The position numbers and the translations under genes are program-made. Below are positions 29,901 through 37,892 of a stretch of DNA of 64,000 bases, one piece after another. Origin of the DNA: Microvirga flocculans ATCC BAA-817 (GTDB lineage: Bacteria > Pseudomonadota > Alphaproteobacteria > Rhizobiales > Beijerinckiaceae); NCBI RefSeq assembly GCF_000518665.1, contig NZ_JAEA01000002.1:336627-400626 (forward strand). The letters are read 5' to 3'. Below the pieces are notes generated by a model. That model saw only the letters and a list, made by a program, of their open reading frames with translations, made no database searches and was not told the origin of the DNA. Position 1 is the stretch's first letter. Every line of letters starts with the position of its first letter.

Positions 29901-30501
29901 CCGCGCACCCTTCCAGGCTGCGTCCATCCGCACCTCCGCCGCGCTCGTCGGAGGGCTCCTGCGGCTTTCGCCCTTTACGGCCGAAAGCGGCCCGGCCATC
30001 TGGCAGGGCGCCGTTGCCTATGACCTGAAGACCCTACAGCTCGACGTGCGGGGGGCGCTCACGGCCAAGACATCCCCTCGGGAATGGGTCGGCGCTCCGC
30101 CTTCCATCGGCCTGAACTGGCAGGGCTCGCTGGCGGCTCCGGTCCGCCAGATCGATGCCGCGCCGTTCCGCAACGGGCTGGCTGCGATCGTGCTCAAGCG
30201 GGAGCTCGAAAAGATCGAGGCTTTCGAACGGGCCGCGGCCGAGCGCCAGCGCCTGATCGACGCGCAAAGGGAGGCCGAGCGGCAGAGGGCCAAGGCGGCA
30301 GAGGAAGAGGCGCAGCGTCAGGCCAAGGCCCGGGCCGAGGCCGAAAGGGCGCGCCGGGATGCCGAGCGGCTGCAACTGGAGCAGCGGAACCAGCCGGAAG
30401 AAACGGAAGGATCGCCCGCGCCGACCTCCGCGCCGCCTCTGAGCCAGCCTGTGGAGGTTGCGCCACCGCCCACGGTCTACGGAACGTCCCCGACACGCTG
30501 A
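26932..30501 (+). CDS. AsmA family protein
   Basis: This very large (1189 residues) inner-membrane-anchored periplasmic protein belongs to the AsmA/TamB-like group, bridge-like proteins linked to lipid transport and outer-membrane homeostasis. One N-terminal transmembrane anchor (I-L-T-I-I-A-S-I-V-I-L-I-L-A) precedes a long beta-rich periplasmic body. Residues ~1080-1155 are an Arg/Glu/Ala-rich segment likely to form a coiled coil, followed by a Pro-rich tail. It starts with TTG at 26932 behind a GGAGAAAAGG ribosome-binding stretch. The end overlaps the convergent RHH gene by 25 bp. Confidence 0.85.
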   Translation: MRDILTIIASIVILILAIAVAAPPFTDWEAHRETIDGIIARASGTEAKTEGGIRVRLLPTPRIELGRLRLGGKTPDSPVLTADAVWAEIALTPLLRGEVRFTETRVGRADIRIPVSGDGEWRLPPDLVSGSGRAREWAIENLAVGQLLITTQSATTGRTNQAFAENVLVEGQKLIGPWRVEGTTSGVPFRLVTGELAEDRTIQVKLSGGGDIYPRFDVDARFGLNEAGGEAATPNVSGKAKILFGPPAQLAAAGIPIPIVVETEFRTAPGVVELGPVSLEAGEGGASLRMTGEGRVGLNDPRISLRLEGRRLDADSFILSSTGQDFASRLQQWSLPLIRIPIDLDLKIDSIGLGQEDLSNAILRLSLDTGRARLDRIEFTAPGETRVALEGQLGMTTRGGINGKVALASNASDRLARYLARIGLQSPLLRLLDGRPVEASSEIAFSNPVLSFNRLRLKTGESVLTGNVRYTAPEGAERGKLEAQVAIQSLNLDDLPQVSSVFQATQNIDVGFILDARGVSAGKSPATGRISARILSDGPALLVETLDIVDLAGAQARVRGRIAPDGSGRISGKVTAQRAAPLIDLLGSVWVGGISNLVPRFVREGALDLDVTSERVAPAPGSTELRLRTTAIGRVAGGPFEGQVESVDGRTESLTLGLSSENTGRWVNRPALAGLNRPSKIDLRGSRIGSGRFNVTLAGDIAGVRVATTRPFALSQSDDVVDNGEAEISASDITPFLLLLGDGAGVASPIPVSGRVTLGRERGATLLDINARVADDPVRARLVAASRSEIGGEVSLGRLSLPWLVTTLSLNMKGDPAATAIWSSASFGESGRLVSGGQVTFRIGTLDLGRGLQSSRASFVLAAQPDGISIRNLDATVGSGKITGTTTITRQGALATIVGEGNLDRVPLWALVGETPFEAVLSGPLKFGAAGESISEIVASLGGAGDWQITNLRIPAADPGVFDRALKRSLAESDPLAEGKVESLLGMEIGRAPFQAASIRTSAALVGGLLRLSPFTAESGPAIWQGAVAYDLKTLQLDVRGALTAKTSPREWVGAPPSIGLNWQGSLAAPVRQIDAAPFRNGLAAIVLKRELEKIEAFERAAAERQRLIDAQREAERQRAKAAEEEAQRQAKARAEAERARRDAERLQLEQRNQPEETEGSPAPTSAPPLSQPVEVAPPPTVYGTSPTR

Positions 30502-30734
30502 TCCGCGTCAGCCCGGTTCAGGCGCTCCCGTAGATCGGCCAGCACGAAGACGCGGATGGCCGAGGAGAGATTCTGCTCGCCGCGCTCCGCGTCGATGCAT
30601 CCGATCAAGGCTTGAACGGAAAGCTTGTCCCGCTCGGCGATTTCCCGCAGGCCCGCCCAGAAGGGTTCCTCGAGCGAGATGCTGGTGCGGTGACCGGCGA
30701 TGGAGACGGAACGTTTGACGATGGCGAAGCCCAT
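30477..30734 (-). CDS. ribbon-helix-helix domain protein
   Basis: This 85-residue protein matches the alphaproteobacterial RHH_4-type family. It has a beta strand (R-T-S-I-S-L-E), then two helices (E-P-F-W-A-G-L-R-E-I-A; S-V-Q-A-L-I-G-C-I-D), the layout of a MetJ/Arc DNA-binding fold. It starts at the base immediately after the DUF4169 stop codon, so it is the last gene of a fumC-DUF4169-RHH transcript. Its targets are unknown. The 3' end overlaps the asmA gene on the other strand. Confidence 0.82.
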   Translation of the reverse strand: MGFAIVKRSVSIAGHRTSISLEEPFWAGLREIAERDKLSVQALIGCIDAERGEQNLSSAIRVFVLADLRERLNRADADQRVGDVP

Positions 30735-30923
30735 TCACGGCTTCTCGTCGGAATCGCGCCTGTGCGCGTCGAGGCGGCCCTGGGCCAGGTCCTGTTCGGC
30801 TTTCGTCAGCTTCTTTTCGGCCTTGGTACGGCCGAAGCTGATGCGGTTCTGTTCGGCGCGGGCCTCTTTCTCGGCCCGCGCCTTTTGCTTGCGCGCCTGG
30901 CGCAGATTGACGATCTCGGCCAT
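30735..30923 (-). CDS. DUF4169 family protein
   Basis: This is a 62-residue, highly charged helical protein starting M-A-E-I-V-N-L-R-Q-A-R-K-Q-K and containing N-R-I-S-F-G-R-T-K-A-E-K, which is the hallmark of DUF4169. It lies 14 bp downstream of fumC and directly abuts the RHH gene (stop codon at 30735-30737, next start at 30734). The fumC-DUF4169-RHH order recurs in Rhizobiales. Function is unknown. Confidence 0.85.
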   Translation of the reverse strand: MAEIVNLRQARKQKARAEKEARAEQNRISFGRTKAEKKLTKAEQDLAQGRLDAHRRDSDEKP

Positions 30924-30937
30924 GGCGCGCGGATCGC

Positions 30938-32332
30938 TTATTCGCCCGGCTGAAGCATCGTCTCGGGACGAACGACGGCGTCGAAGTCCTCGGAAGACAC
31001 GCCGGCATTCAGGGCTTCTTCCTTGAGCGTCGTGCCCTTCTTGTGCGCGGTCTTGGCGATATGGGCCGCTTTGTCGTACCCGATCTTCGGAGCAAGCGCC
31101 GTCACCAGCATGAGCGAGCGCTCCATGAGCTCCTTGAGGCGCTCCTTGTTCGGCTCGATGCCGACCACGCAGTTGTCCGTGAAGCTGATCGCGCCATCTG
31201 CGAGCAGGCGGATCGACTGCAGCACGGCGTTCACGATCACCGGCTTGAACACGTTGAGCTCGAAATGGCCCTGGCTTCCGGCGAAGGTCACCGTGGTCTG
31301 GTTGCCGGCCACCTGGCAGCACAGCATCGTCATGGCCTCGGCCTGGGTGGGGTTCACCTTGCCGGGCATGATCGACGAGCCGGGCTCGTTCTCGGGCAGC
31401 GAGATCTCGCCGATGCCCGAGCGCGGGCCGGAGCCCATGAGGCGGATGTCGTTGGCGATCTTGAAGAGACCCGCCGCAAGGCTCGCCAGGGCGCCGTGGG
31501 TGTAGACGAGGGCGTCGTTGGAGGCGAGCGCCTCGAACTTGTTGGCGGCCGAGGTAAAGGGCAGGGCGGTGAGTTCCACCACCTTCGCCGCGAAGCGGTC
31601 GGCGAATTCCGGATGGGCGTTCAGGCCCGTGCCGACGGCGGTGCCGCCCTGGGCCAGCGCATAGATGCCGGGCAGGGTCTGCTCGATGCGGGCGATGCCG
31701 AGGCGAACCTGCGTTGCATAGCCGGAGAATTCCTGGCCCAGCGTGACCGGGGTCGCGTCCTGCAGGTGCGTGCGGCCGATCTTCACGAGATCCTTGAAGG
31801 CCTCCTGCTTCTCCTCCAAGGCCTTCAGCAGGTGCTTGAGGGCCGGAAGCAGGCGGTCGTTGATCTCGCGCGCCACGGCGATGTGCATGGCGGTCGGGAA
31901 CGAGTCGTTCGACGACTGGCCCATGTTCACGTGATCGTTGGGGTGAACCGGCTTCTTGCTGCCGCGCTCGCCGCCGAGGCGCTCGATCGCGAGGTTCGAG
32001 AGCACCTCGTTCATGTTCATGTTGGACTGGGTGCCCGAACCGGTCTGATAGACCACGAGGGGAAACTCGTCGTCATGCTTGCCCTGCACCACGTCGGCGG
32101 CGGCCGCGGCGATGGCGTCGGCCAGCTTCGGGTCCAGCTTGCCGAGATCCTTGTTCACTAGGGCAGCGGCCTGCTTCACGATGGCCAGCGCGTGGACGAG
32201 GGGAAGGGGCATGCGGTCAGTGCCGATGCGGAAATTCTGGAGGGAGCGCTGCGTCTGCGCACCCCAGAGCTTGTCGGCGGGAACTTCGATGGGGCCGAAG
32301 GTATCTGTTTCGATGCGGGTTGAGGGCGACAT
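30938..32332 (-). CDS. fumC: class II fumarate hydratase
   Basis: FumC is the oxygen-stable, iron-free fumarase of the TCA cycle (fumarate to L-malate). The superfamily signature [13 protein letters not shown] is present near residue 318, and the active-site T-H-L-Q-D-A-T-P segment near residue 187. The length of 464 residues is standard. It leads a short minus-strand transcript with the DUF4169 and RHH genes and is divergent from the cytochrome P450 gene (89 bp between starts). Confidence 0.96.
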   Translation of the reverse strand: MSPSTRIETDTFGPIEVPADKLWGAQTQRSLQNFRIGTDRMPLPLVHALAIVKQAAALVNKDLGKLDPKLADAIAAAAADVVQGKHDDEFPLVVYQTGSGTQSNMNMNEVLSNLAIERLGGERGSKKPVHPNDHVNMGQSSNDSFPTAMHIAVAREINDRLLPALKHLLKALEEKQEAFKDLVKIGRTHLQDATPVTLGQEFSGYATQVRLGIARIEQTLPGIYALAQGGTAVGTGLNAHPEFADRFAAKVVELTALPFTSAANKFEALASNDALVYTHGALASLAAGLFKIANDIRLMGSGPRSGIGEISLPENEPGSSIMPGKVNPTQAEAMTMLCCQVAGNQTTVTFAGSQGHFELNVFKPVIVNAVLQSIRLLADGAISFTDNCVVGIEPNKERLKELMERSLMLVTALAPKIGYDKAAHIAKTAHKKGTTLKEEALNAGVSSEDFDAVVRPETMLQPGE

Positions 32333-32421
32333 CCTGACCTCTTTCGATGGAGTTGCGTGTTCTTATCTCAAATGATGACGCCCGCAACCGTCGAACGCGC
32401 ATGGAGGCCTCGTAAATTCGC

Positions 32422-33840
32422 ATGAGCGACATCCTGGAAGAGCCCCATTTCCGCCCGCCTGCGCCCAAGCCCCGCACCGAGCCCCTCGGTACCGTGGCTT
32501 TCCTGAGAGCCGTGCGTGAAAATCCCCTATCGATGTGGATGCAAGACCATTTCATCGAGCCCGTGATCACGGGCGACGGTGCCTTGGGCCGCCTGACCGT
32601 GGTGAGCGATCCCGCCATGATCCGCCACATCCTTCTGGACAATGCCGCCAATTACCGGAAGGACGACCTGCAGATCCGCATTCTGGCTCCCGGCCTCGGC
32701 AGGGGGCTCGTGACGGCGGAAGGGGACGCCTGGAGGCTCCAGCGCCGCACCATCGCGCCGCTCTTCACCCCACGCAACGTCGCAGGCTTCTTTCCGGCGA
32801 TGGTCGGGGCGGCGGAGCGCCTCGTCCACCGCTGGCAGCGACGCCCCGAGGGTCGCGTGGTCGATGTCTCCCTGGAGATGACGCGGGTCACCCTCGACGT
32901 GCTGGAGCGGACGATCTTCACCCATGGCGTGCCGAAGGATCCCGATGCCCTCGGGCGGGCGATCACCCGCTATTTCAACTCCATCGGCCGGATCGATCCG
33001 CTCGACATCTTCGGTTTCCCGGATTGGATTCCGCGGGTCGGCCGCATCCGGGCGCGGCCTTCGATCCAATTCTTCGAGGAGACCGTGAACGAGCTGATCG
33101 AGGCCCGCAAGGCGCTGCTTGCGAGCGGCGAGCCGGCCCCCCGGGATCTGCTGACCCTGCTCCTCGAGGCGGCGGATCCGGAGACCAGCAAGGGGCTCAG
33201 CGATGTCGAGGTGCGCACCAACATCGTCACCTTCATCGGAGCCGGTCACGAAACCACGGCGAATGCCCTGTCCTGGTCGCTTTATCTCCTCTCCCAGGAC
33301 GAGCGCGCCCGCACCCATGTGGAGCGAGAGGTGGATGACGTGCTGGGGGCCGGGCCGTTCGAGCCCCGCCACCTGGAGAAGCTCGTGTATACCCGGGCGG
33401 TGATCGACGAGGCGATCCGCCTTTATCCGCCCGCGCCCTACATGAGCCGGACGGCCATCGAGGACGACATGATCGGCGACCTCGCGATTCCGGCCGGATC
33501 CATGGTCGCCATCGCGCCTTACGTCCTCCATCGTCATCGGAGGCTGTGGGACGATCCCGATGCCTTCCGGCCCGAGCGTTTCCTTCCCGAGGAGCGCGGG
33601 CGGATCGACCGTTTCGCCTATCTGCCCTTCGGGGCCGGGCCGAGGGTCTGCATCGGCGCGAGCTTCGCGCTTCAGGAGGCGGTAATCGTGCTCGCGACCA
33701 TCGCCCGCACGATCCGCCTCGACCTCCTAGAGGGCCACGTCGTCGAACCCGTGCAGCGGATCACCCTGAGGCCGCGCGGCGGCTTGCCCATGCACGTTCG
33801 GATGCGCGCCGACGAGGCGGCTGGATTGACGCGGCGATAA
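32422..33840 (+). CDS. cytochrome P450
   Basis: This is a 472-residue soluble P450 mono-oxygenase. The heme-binding loop F-G-A-G-P-R-V-C-I-G places the axial cysteine at residue 410. The I-helix oxygen-activation motif G-A-G-H-E-T-T-A and the K-helix E-x-x-R (E-A-I-R) with P-E-R-F are also present. It lacks a membrane anchor. No ferredoxin or reductase gene is adjacent, so redox partners must be encoded elsewhere. The substrate cannot be predicted; the overall pattern is of the CYP102/CYP4-like, fatty-acid-type bacterial group. Confidence 0.92.
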   Translation: MSDILEEPHFRPPAPKPRTEPLGTVAFLRAVRENPLSMWMQDHFIEPVITGDGALGRLTVVSDPAMIRHILLDNAANYRKDDLQIRILAPGLGRGLVTAEGDAWRLQRRTIAPLFTPRNVAGFFPAMVGAAERLVHRWQRRPEGRVVDVSLEMTRVTLDVLERTIFTHGVPKDPDALGRAITRYFNSIGRIDPLDIFGFPDWIPRVGRIRARPSIQFFEETVNELIEARKALLASGEPAPRDLLTLLLEAADPETSKGLSDVEVRTNIVTFIGAGHETTANALSWSLYLLSQDERARTHVEREVDDVLGAGPFEPRHLEKLVYTRAVIDEAIRLYPPAPYMSRTAIEDDMIGDLAIPAGSMVAIAPYVLHRHRRLWDDPDAFRPERFLPEERGRIDRFAYLPFGAGPRVCIGASFALQEAVIVLATIARTIRLDLLEGHVVEPVQRITLRPRGGLPMHVRMRADEAAGLTRR

Positions 33841-33849
33841 GGGGGAGAA

Positions 33850-34461
33850 TCAGTTCTTCTTGCGGAAAGCGTCGAGGCTGACGACCTCGGCGGTGCTCGA
33901 AGACGCAGGCTCGGCCGCCTCGGCCTTGGGAGCCTGGTCCGCGGGAGGCCCTGCTTCTTCGTTCTTGGGGGCCGGCTCGGGCTTCTTCTCGGCGGCGGGC
34001 AGGGGCTTTCGGGACTGCTTCAGCTCCACCGGCTCGGCGGCATTGCCGCGAAGAGGCTGAGGGGCGGGCGGAGCCTCGGGGGCTTCTTCCTCTTCCTCCT
34101 CGTCCTGGCTGTCGAACTTGAGGCCGAACTGGACGGAAGGGTCGAAGAAGCCGGTGAGCGCGTCGAAGGGGATGAGCAGCCGCTCCGGGATGCCGGAGAA
34201 TGACAGCCCGACCTCGAAGGTGTGCTCTGTGATGTTGAGGTCCCAGAACTGGTGCTGAAGGACGATCGTCATTTCCTGCGGATATTTCTCGCGCAGGCGG
34301 TTCGAGAGGCGAACGCCGGGGAAATCCGTGCGAAAGGAGATGTAGAAATGGTGCTCGCCGGGAAGCCCGTCCTTTCCTGCATCGATCAGCACCTTGCGCA
34401 CGACGCCCTTGAGCGCGTCCTGCACCAGAAGATCGTAGCGGATCAGGTCTTTACCGGCCAT
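33850..34461 (-). CDS. sspB: SspB family ClpXP adaptor
   Basis: This 203-residue protein has an N-terminal SspB fold (residues ~1-125) containing H-H-F-Y-I-S-F-R-T-D-F-P-G-V and the Q-H-Q-F-W-D-L region, then a long Glu/Pro/Ala-rich flexible tail ending in V-V-S-L-D-A-F-R-K-K-N, suitable for docking on ClpX. SspB binds the tmRNA-encoded degradation tag and delivers tagged proteins to ClpXP. Here the tmRNA gene itself lies just upstream on the same strand. The acidic run (E-E-E-E-E-E) in the linker is a common trait of alphaproteobacterial SspB. Confidence 0.92.
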   Translation of the reverse strand: MAGKDLIRYDLLVQDALKGVVRKVLIDAGKDGLPGEHHFYISFRTDFPGVRLSNRLREKYPQEMTIVLQHQFWDLNITEHTFEVGLSFSGIPERLLIPFDALTGFFDPSVQFGLKFDSQDEEEEEEAPEAPPAPQPLRGNAAEPVELKQSRKPLPAAEKKPEPAPKNEEAGPPADQAPKAEAAEPASSSTAEVVSLDAFRKKN

Positions 34462-34487
34462 GCGTGAGCCCTTGCAGAAACGAAAGT

Positions 34488-34802
34488 GGAGGCTTCTGTT
34501 GCCAGGTGCCTCCGGACCCCGCCTAACGGTGCTAACCGCTAGGGCTTTGAGTCGGCTTTAGGGACCGCTTACGCAGCCACTGCAACCGGAGCATAGTTGT
34601 CGTTGGCAACTATAGATTCGGCCCGATAACGGCGGAACCATGCCGAGCGAAAGTCTACCCTTTACGCCCTCGTCGATCCTATTTCGCCCCCGCCAAAGCC
34701 CAAGCAGGGCCTGGACTTTGGTGGAGGCGCCGGGTACCGCCCCCGGGTCCGATGGGTTTATTTCGATAGCCGTTTATCGCCATAGCCGACCTTGCGACCG
34801 GC
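34488..34802 (-). ncRNA. ssrA: two-piece (circularly permuted) transfer-messenger RNA
   Basis: Read on the minus strand, the acceptor piece comes first. It has a CCCGG stem closing a GGCGGTA loop, the acceptor strand CGCCTCC (34729-34723), a discriminator A and an encoded CCA (34721-34719). A 27-base spacer follows, then the coding piece beginning GGGGGCG (34691-34685), which pairs with CGCCTCC through seven pairs including the alanine-identity G3-U70 wobble. The D-arm-like GGATCGACGAGGG follows. The tag frame at 34607-34569 reads A-N-D-N-Y-A-P-V-A-V-A-A-stop. A hairpin at 34513-34488 probably ends the transcript. The precise 5' end is estimated from the promoter. Confidence 0.95.
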
Positions 34803-34808
34803 AGGCCC

Positions 34809-34837
34809 AATATAGGTGGGGCGGATGAATTTTGAAA
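34809..34837 (-). promoter_or_regulatory. probable ssrA promoter
   Basis: On the minus strand the -35-like TTTCAA (34837-34832) and the -10 TATATT (34814-34809) are 17 bases apart, which predicts a start near 34802, a few bases before the acceptor piece. The -10 is strong and the -35 moderate. Confidence 0.55.
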
Positions 34838-34918
34838 GGGTGGGTTGTCCCCATCCTTCGTTGAAAAGCGACTCGGAACGTCGCCCCCGCTGCCCTATGA
34901 TTGGAGCAGGAGCACCGC

Positions 34919-35713
34919 ATGCAAGCCTATCTCGATCTCATTCGCCGCATCATGGACGAAGGCGTCCGCAAGGACGACCGGACCGGCACCGGGACGATTT
35001 CCGTGTTCGGCCATCAGATGCGCTTCGATCTCAGCGAAGGCTTTCCGCTCGTCACCACGAAAAAGCTCCACCTGCGCTCCATCATCCATGAGCTGCTCTG
35101 GTTCCTGAAGGGCGACACCAATATCCGCTACCTGCAGGAGAACGGTGTTACGATCTGGGACGAATGGGCCGATGAGAACGGCGACCTCGGTCCCGTCTAC
35201 GGCAAGCAATGGCGCTCCTGGGCCAAGCCCGACGGCGGCACCGTCGACCAGATCCGCTGGGTTCTCGACGAGATCCGGCGCAATCCCGACAGCCGCCGCC
35301 TGATCGTCTCGGCCTGGAACCCCGCCGAGATCGACAAGATGGCGCTCGCGCCCTGTCACTGCCTGTTCCAGTTCTACGTCGCGGAGGGGCGGCTGTCCTG
35401 CCAGCTCTACCAGCGCTCGGCCGACGTCTTCCTCGGCGTGCCGTTCAACATCGCCTCCTATGCGCTGCTCACCCACATGATGGCGCAGGCCACGGGCCTT
35501 CAGCCTGGGGATTTCATTCATTCCTTCGGGGATGCGCATCTCTATCTGAACCACCTGGAGCAGGCCCGCCTCCAGCTTTCCCGGGAGCCGAGGGCGCTGC
35601 CGAAGCTGCGCCTCAATCCCTCCGTGCGTTCGCTCTTCGACTTTACCTTCGACGACATCACCATCGAGAATTACGATCCGCATCCGGCCATCAAGGCTCC
35701 CGTCGCAGTCTGA
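34919..35713 (+). CDS. thyA: thymidylate synthase
   Basis: ThyA makes dTMP from dUMP with methylene-tetrahydrofolate and yields dihydrofolate. The product has 264 residues, the same as E. coli ThyA. The catalytic cysteine is in [10 protein letters not shown], and R-S-x-D-x-x-L-G-x-P-F-N-I (here [12 protein letters not shown]) follows. The ATG at 34919 is preceded by GGAGCAGGAG. folA, whose product recycles the dihydrofolate, lies 2.2 kb downstream on the same strand. Confidence 0.97.
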   Translation: MQAYLDLIRRIMDEGVRKDDRTGTGTISVFGHQMRFDLSEGFPLVTTKKLHLRSIIHELLWFLKGDTNIRYLQENGVTIWDEWADENGDLGPVYGKQWRSWAKPDGGTVDQIRWVLDEIRRNPDSRRLIVSAWNPAEIDKMALAPCHCLFQFYVAEGRLSCQLYQRSADVFLGVPFNIASYALLTHMMAQATGLQPGDFIHSFGDAHLYLNHLEQARLQLSREPRALPKLRLNPSVRSLFDFTFDDITIENYDPHPAIKAPVAV

Positions 35714-35718
35714 ACAGC

Positions 35719-36015
35719 ATGAACAGGCGCGAAGCCATCGAGAGCGCCGTCCGCATTCTCGCCCCTCGCATTCCGCGGCACGAATTCGAGGCCGTGACCG
35801 ACCACGCCCTCGGCAGTCGCGGCCTGCACGCGGCCTCCCCGGAAGCGGCGGCCTGGCTGTCGCTGACATCCTACATCCGGCACCGGCTGACGGATTACGA
35901 CAGTCTTCTCGAGGAAGGTTACGACGTGGAAAGCGCCCGGTTCTTCGTGCTCGACGACATGAACGCCGTCCTGGAGGAATGGAATTCGCCGCGGCGGATG
36001 CAGGAAGAAGAGTAG
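35719..36015 (+). CDS. DUF2293 domain-containing protein
   Basis: This is a 98-residue soluble protein beginning six bases after the thyA stop, so it is surely co-transcribed. It contains the segments I-P-R-H-E-F-E-A-V-x-D-H-A-L, A-A-A-W-L-S-L-T-S-Y-I-R-H and D-Y-D-S-L-L-E-E-G-Y-D-V-E-S-A-R-F-F-V, which I recognise as DUF2293. Its function is unknown. Confidence 0.82.
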   Translation: MNRREAIESAVRILAPRIPRHEFEAVTDHALGSRGLHAASPEAAAWLSLTSYIRHRLTDYDSLLEEGYDVESARFFVLDDMNAVLEEWNSPRRMQEEE

Positions 36016-36097
36016 CCCTTCAATCGTCTGCCTCAATGAAGTCGCCACTACCCAGAACGAAACTGATCGGTTAGGGTGAAAAGATACTTTATACCGT

Positions 36098-36103
36098 TAT
36101 AAT
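36098..36103 (+). promoter_or_regulatory. consensus -10 box upstream of the M64 peptidase gene
   Basis: TATAAT in an AT-rich stretch, 17 bp before the GTG start, with GAGG between. There is no good -35 hexamer. The predicted start near 36110 gives a very short 5' leader. Confidence 0.4.
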
Positions 36104-36120
36104 GTGATCGAGGTTTCTCC

Positions 36121-37647
36121 GTGTCCACCCTCCGTCACCTGCAGGCAGCAGGTTTAAGCTCGAACCGGATCGACATGGTCTTCATGGGGGATGGATATAC
36201 GTCTTCCGAGATCGGCACGACTTATGCAGCGCAGGTTCAGGGTCTGCTTAGCTACATGTTCAACGGAAGCCTCTTAAGCGAGCCCTTCGGTCGTTATCGG
36301 AATTTTTTCAATATTCATTCTATTGATGTCGTATCGAACGAGTCCGGTGCGGATGATCCGTCCAGAGGGATTTTAAGGGATACGGCTCTCGACGCGAGCT
36401 ACAGTGGCCGGGCACTCAATATCAATCTCGACAAGGTAGATGCCATCGAGCAAGACGTCCTGCGATCTGCTGGTTTCGCCTCCGAGATGCGCTTTATTCT
36501 CGTCAACAGCGAGGCTTATGGCGGAGCGGGTTACGACTCCGGTATTTATTCCGCAGGCAACGAGCAGGCCTACGAGATAGCCCTTCATGAGATCGCCCAT
36601 GCCTTTACTGGACTTGGCGACGAATATGATTATGGGGCGGTTGGCGCCTATGCCGGTAACGAACCATTCTATGCCAATGTGACAAAGGATCCTGCCGGTA
36701 CCAAATGGGCCAAATGGTTAGGCTATAACCAGCCTAGTATCGGCACCATTGGTGCTTATGAAGGCGCATATTATCATGCAACTGGGGTCTATCGCCCTTC
36801 GCTCGATTCCAAGATGAAAACATTAGGGCGTCCCTTCGATGTCGTGTCGCGGGAGCAGTTTGTCCTCAAGTTTTACGAATTCGTCGATCCGTTAGACGGC
36901 TACACCAACAACTGGGTTACACATCATAACCCTACCACTTTTTTCGTCGATACCGTCGATCCTGCCGTGATCAAGGTCGACTGGACCTTGGATGGCAAGA
37001 CATTCGCCAATCTGGGCGAGACCTTCCATGTCGCCAAGGACAATTACGGTTTCGGAACCCATACTCTGCAGGCCAGGGCCTATGACCCGACCGACTGGGT
37101 GAGGGGGGACCGCAGCTCGCTGGAACAGACCGTTAGCTGGGTCATTACGAACGATTTCCTGCTGACCGGCGATAGCGGAGCCGACCATCTTCGCGGCAAT
37201 GCGAAAGCCAATGAAATTCAGGGGCGAGCCGGAAACGATAAAATCTGGGGCGGGAGCGGTAACGACAAGATCTGGAGCGGGGACGGCAATGATATGCTGC
37301 TCGGTGGCACGGGCCGGGACGTTTTCGTATTCGATACCAGACCGAGCAAGTTCTCGAATAGGGATAGGATCGTCGATTTCAGCGCCCCTGCGGATTCGAT
37401 CTGGCTCGACAACAAAATTTTCACGAAGTTGGGAGCGGGCACGCTCGCGAAGCCGAGAAAACTCAGCAACGACATGTTCGTCGTCGGCTCCAAGGCAAAG
37501 GATCGTGAGGACCGGATCCTTTACGATAAGGCCAAGGGCGTCCTTTTATATGATGCCGATGGGGCAGTGACTAAGATTAAGCCTGTCGAGATCGCCACCC
37601 TTAAGAAGAATCTCTCGATCAGCTTCCATGACTTCTTCGTCATTTGA
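36121..37647 (+). CDS. M64-type (IgA peptidase-like) metalloprotease with RTX repeats
   Basis: This is a 508-residue protein. The N-terminal region matches peptidase family M64: F-M-G-D-G-Y-T near residue 21 and the zinc motif H-E-I-A-H-A-F-T-G-L-G-D-E-Y at residues 156-169 (ligands His156, His160 and probably Asp167; catalytic Glu157). Residues ~350-400 contain nonapeptide calcium-binding RTX repeats (G-R-A-G-N-D-K-I-W, G-G-S-G-N-D-K-I-W, G-D-G-N-D-M-L). There is no N-terminal signal peptide, which with the C-terminal RTX region suggests type I secretion; no ABC/HlyD/TolC genes are nearby. It starts with GTG and its base composition is visibly more AT-rich than its neighbours, suggesting transfer. 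Confidence 0.85.
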   Translation: MSTLRHLQAAGLSSNRIDMVFMGDGYTSSEIGTTYAAQVQGLLSYMFNGSLLSEPFGRYRNFFNIHSIDVVSNESGADDPSRGILRDTALDASYSGRALNINLDKVDAIEQDVLRSAGFASEMRFILVNSEAYGGAGYDSGIYSAGNEQAYEIALHEIAHAFTGLGDEYDYGAVGAYAGNEPFYANVTKDPAGTKWAKWLGYNQPSIGTIGAYEGAYYHATGVYRPSLDSKMKTLGRPFDVVSREQFVLKFYEFVDPLDGYTNNWVTHHNPTTFFVDTVDPAVIKVDWTLDGKTFANLGETFHVAKDNYGFGTHTLQARAYDPTDWVRGDRSSLEQTVSWVITNDFLLTGDSGADHLRGNAKANEIQGRAGNDKIWGGSGNDKIWSGDGNDMLLGGTGRDVFVFDTRPSKFSNRDRIVDFSAPADSIWLDNKIFTKLGAGTLAKPRKLSNDMFVVGSKAKDREDRILYDKAKGVLLYDADGAVTKIKPVEIATLKKNLSISFHDFFVI

Positions 37648-37736
37648 GGCTAGGCTGACGCCCAGGGCCCTTCTGGATTGACAAAGGAGATGACGGGCCG
37701 GTTGGCGGCGTACATATGTTCCCGTAAAGAGGATGA

Positions 37737-37892
37737 ATGAACCTATCGATCCGTCCCGCCACGGTTTGTGACGCCTCGCTCATTCTCGCTTTCATCCGTG
37801 AACTTGCAGTGTGCGAGCTTCTGGCGCATGAGGTCGATGCCACGCAGGCCGATATCGCCGAGGCCCTCAGACACCTTGCGGAGGAGCCATGA
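37737..37892 (+). pseudogene. truncated GNAT N-acetyltransferase (N-terminal remnant)
   Basis: Fifty-one codons encode M-N-L-S-I-R-P-A-T-V-C-D-A then F-I-R-E-L-A-V-C-E-L-L-A-H-E-V-D-A-T-Q-A-D-I. This closely fits the first ~45 residues of the GNAT family (typical I-R-P-A-T-x-x-D-A and F-I-R-E-L-A-x-Y-E-K-L). The acetyl-CoA-binding part (R/Q-x-x-G-x-G/A) is missing, and the frame ends in ATGA, overlapping the folA start. Cysteines replace what are usually Asp and Tyr. It is therefore a non-functional remnant that may still provide translational coupling to folA. Confidence 0.65.
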
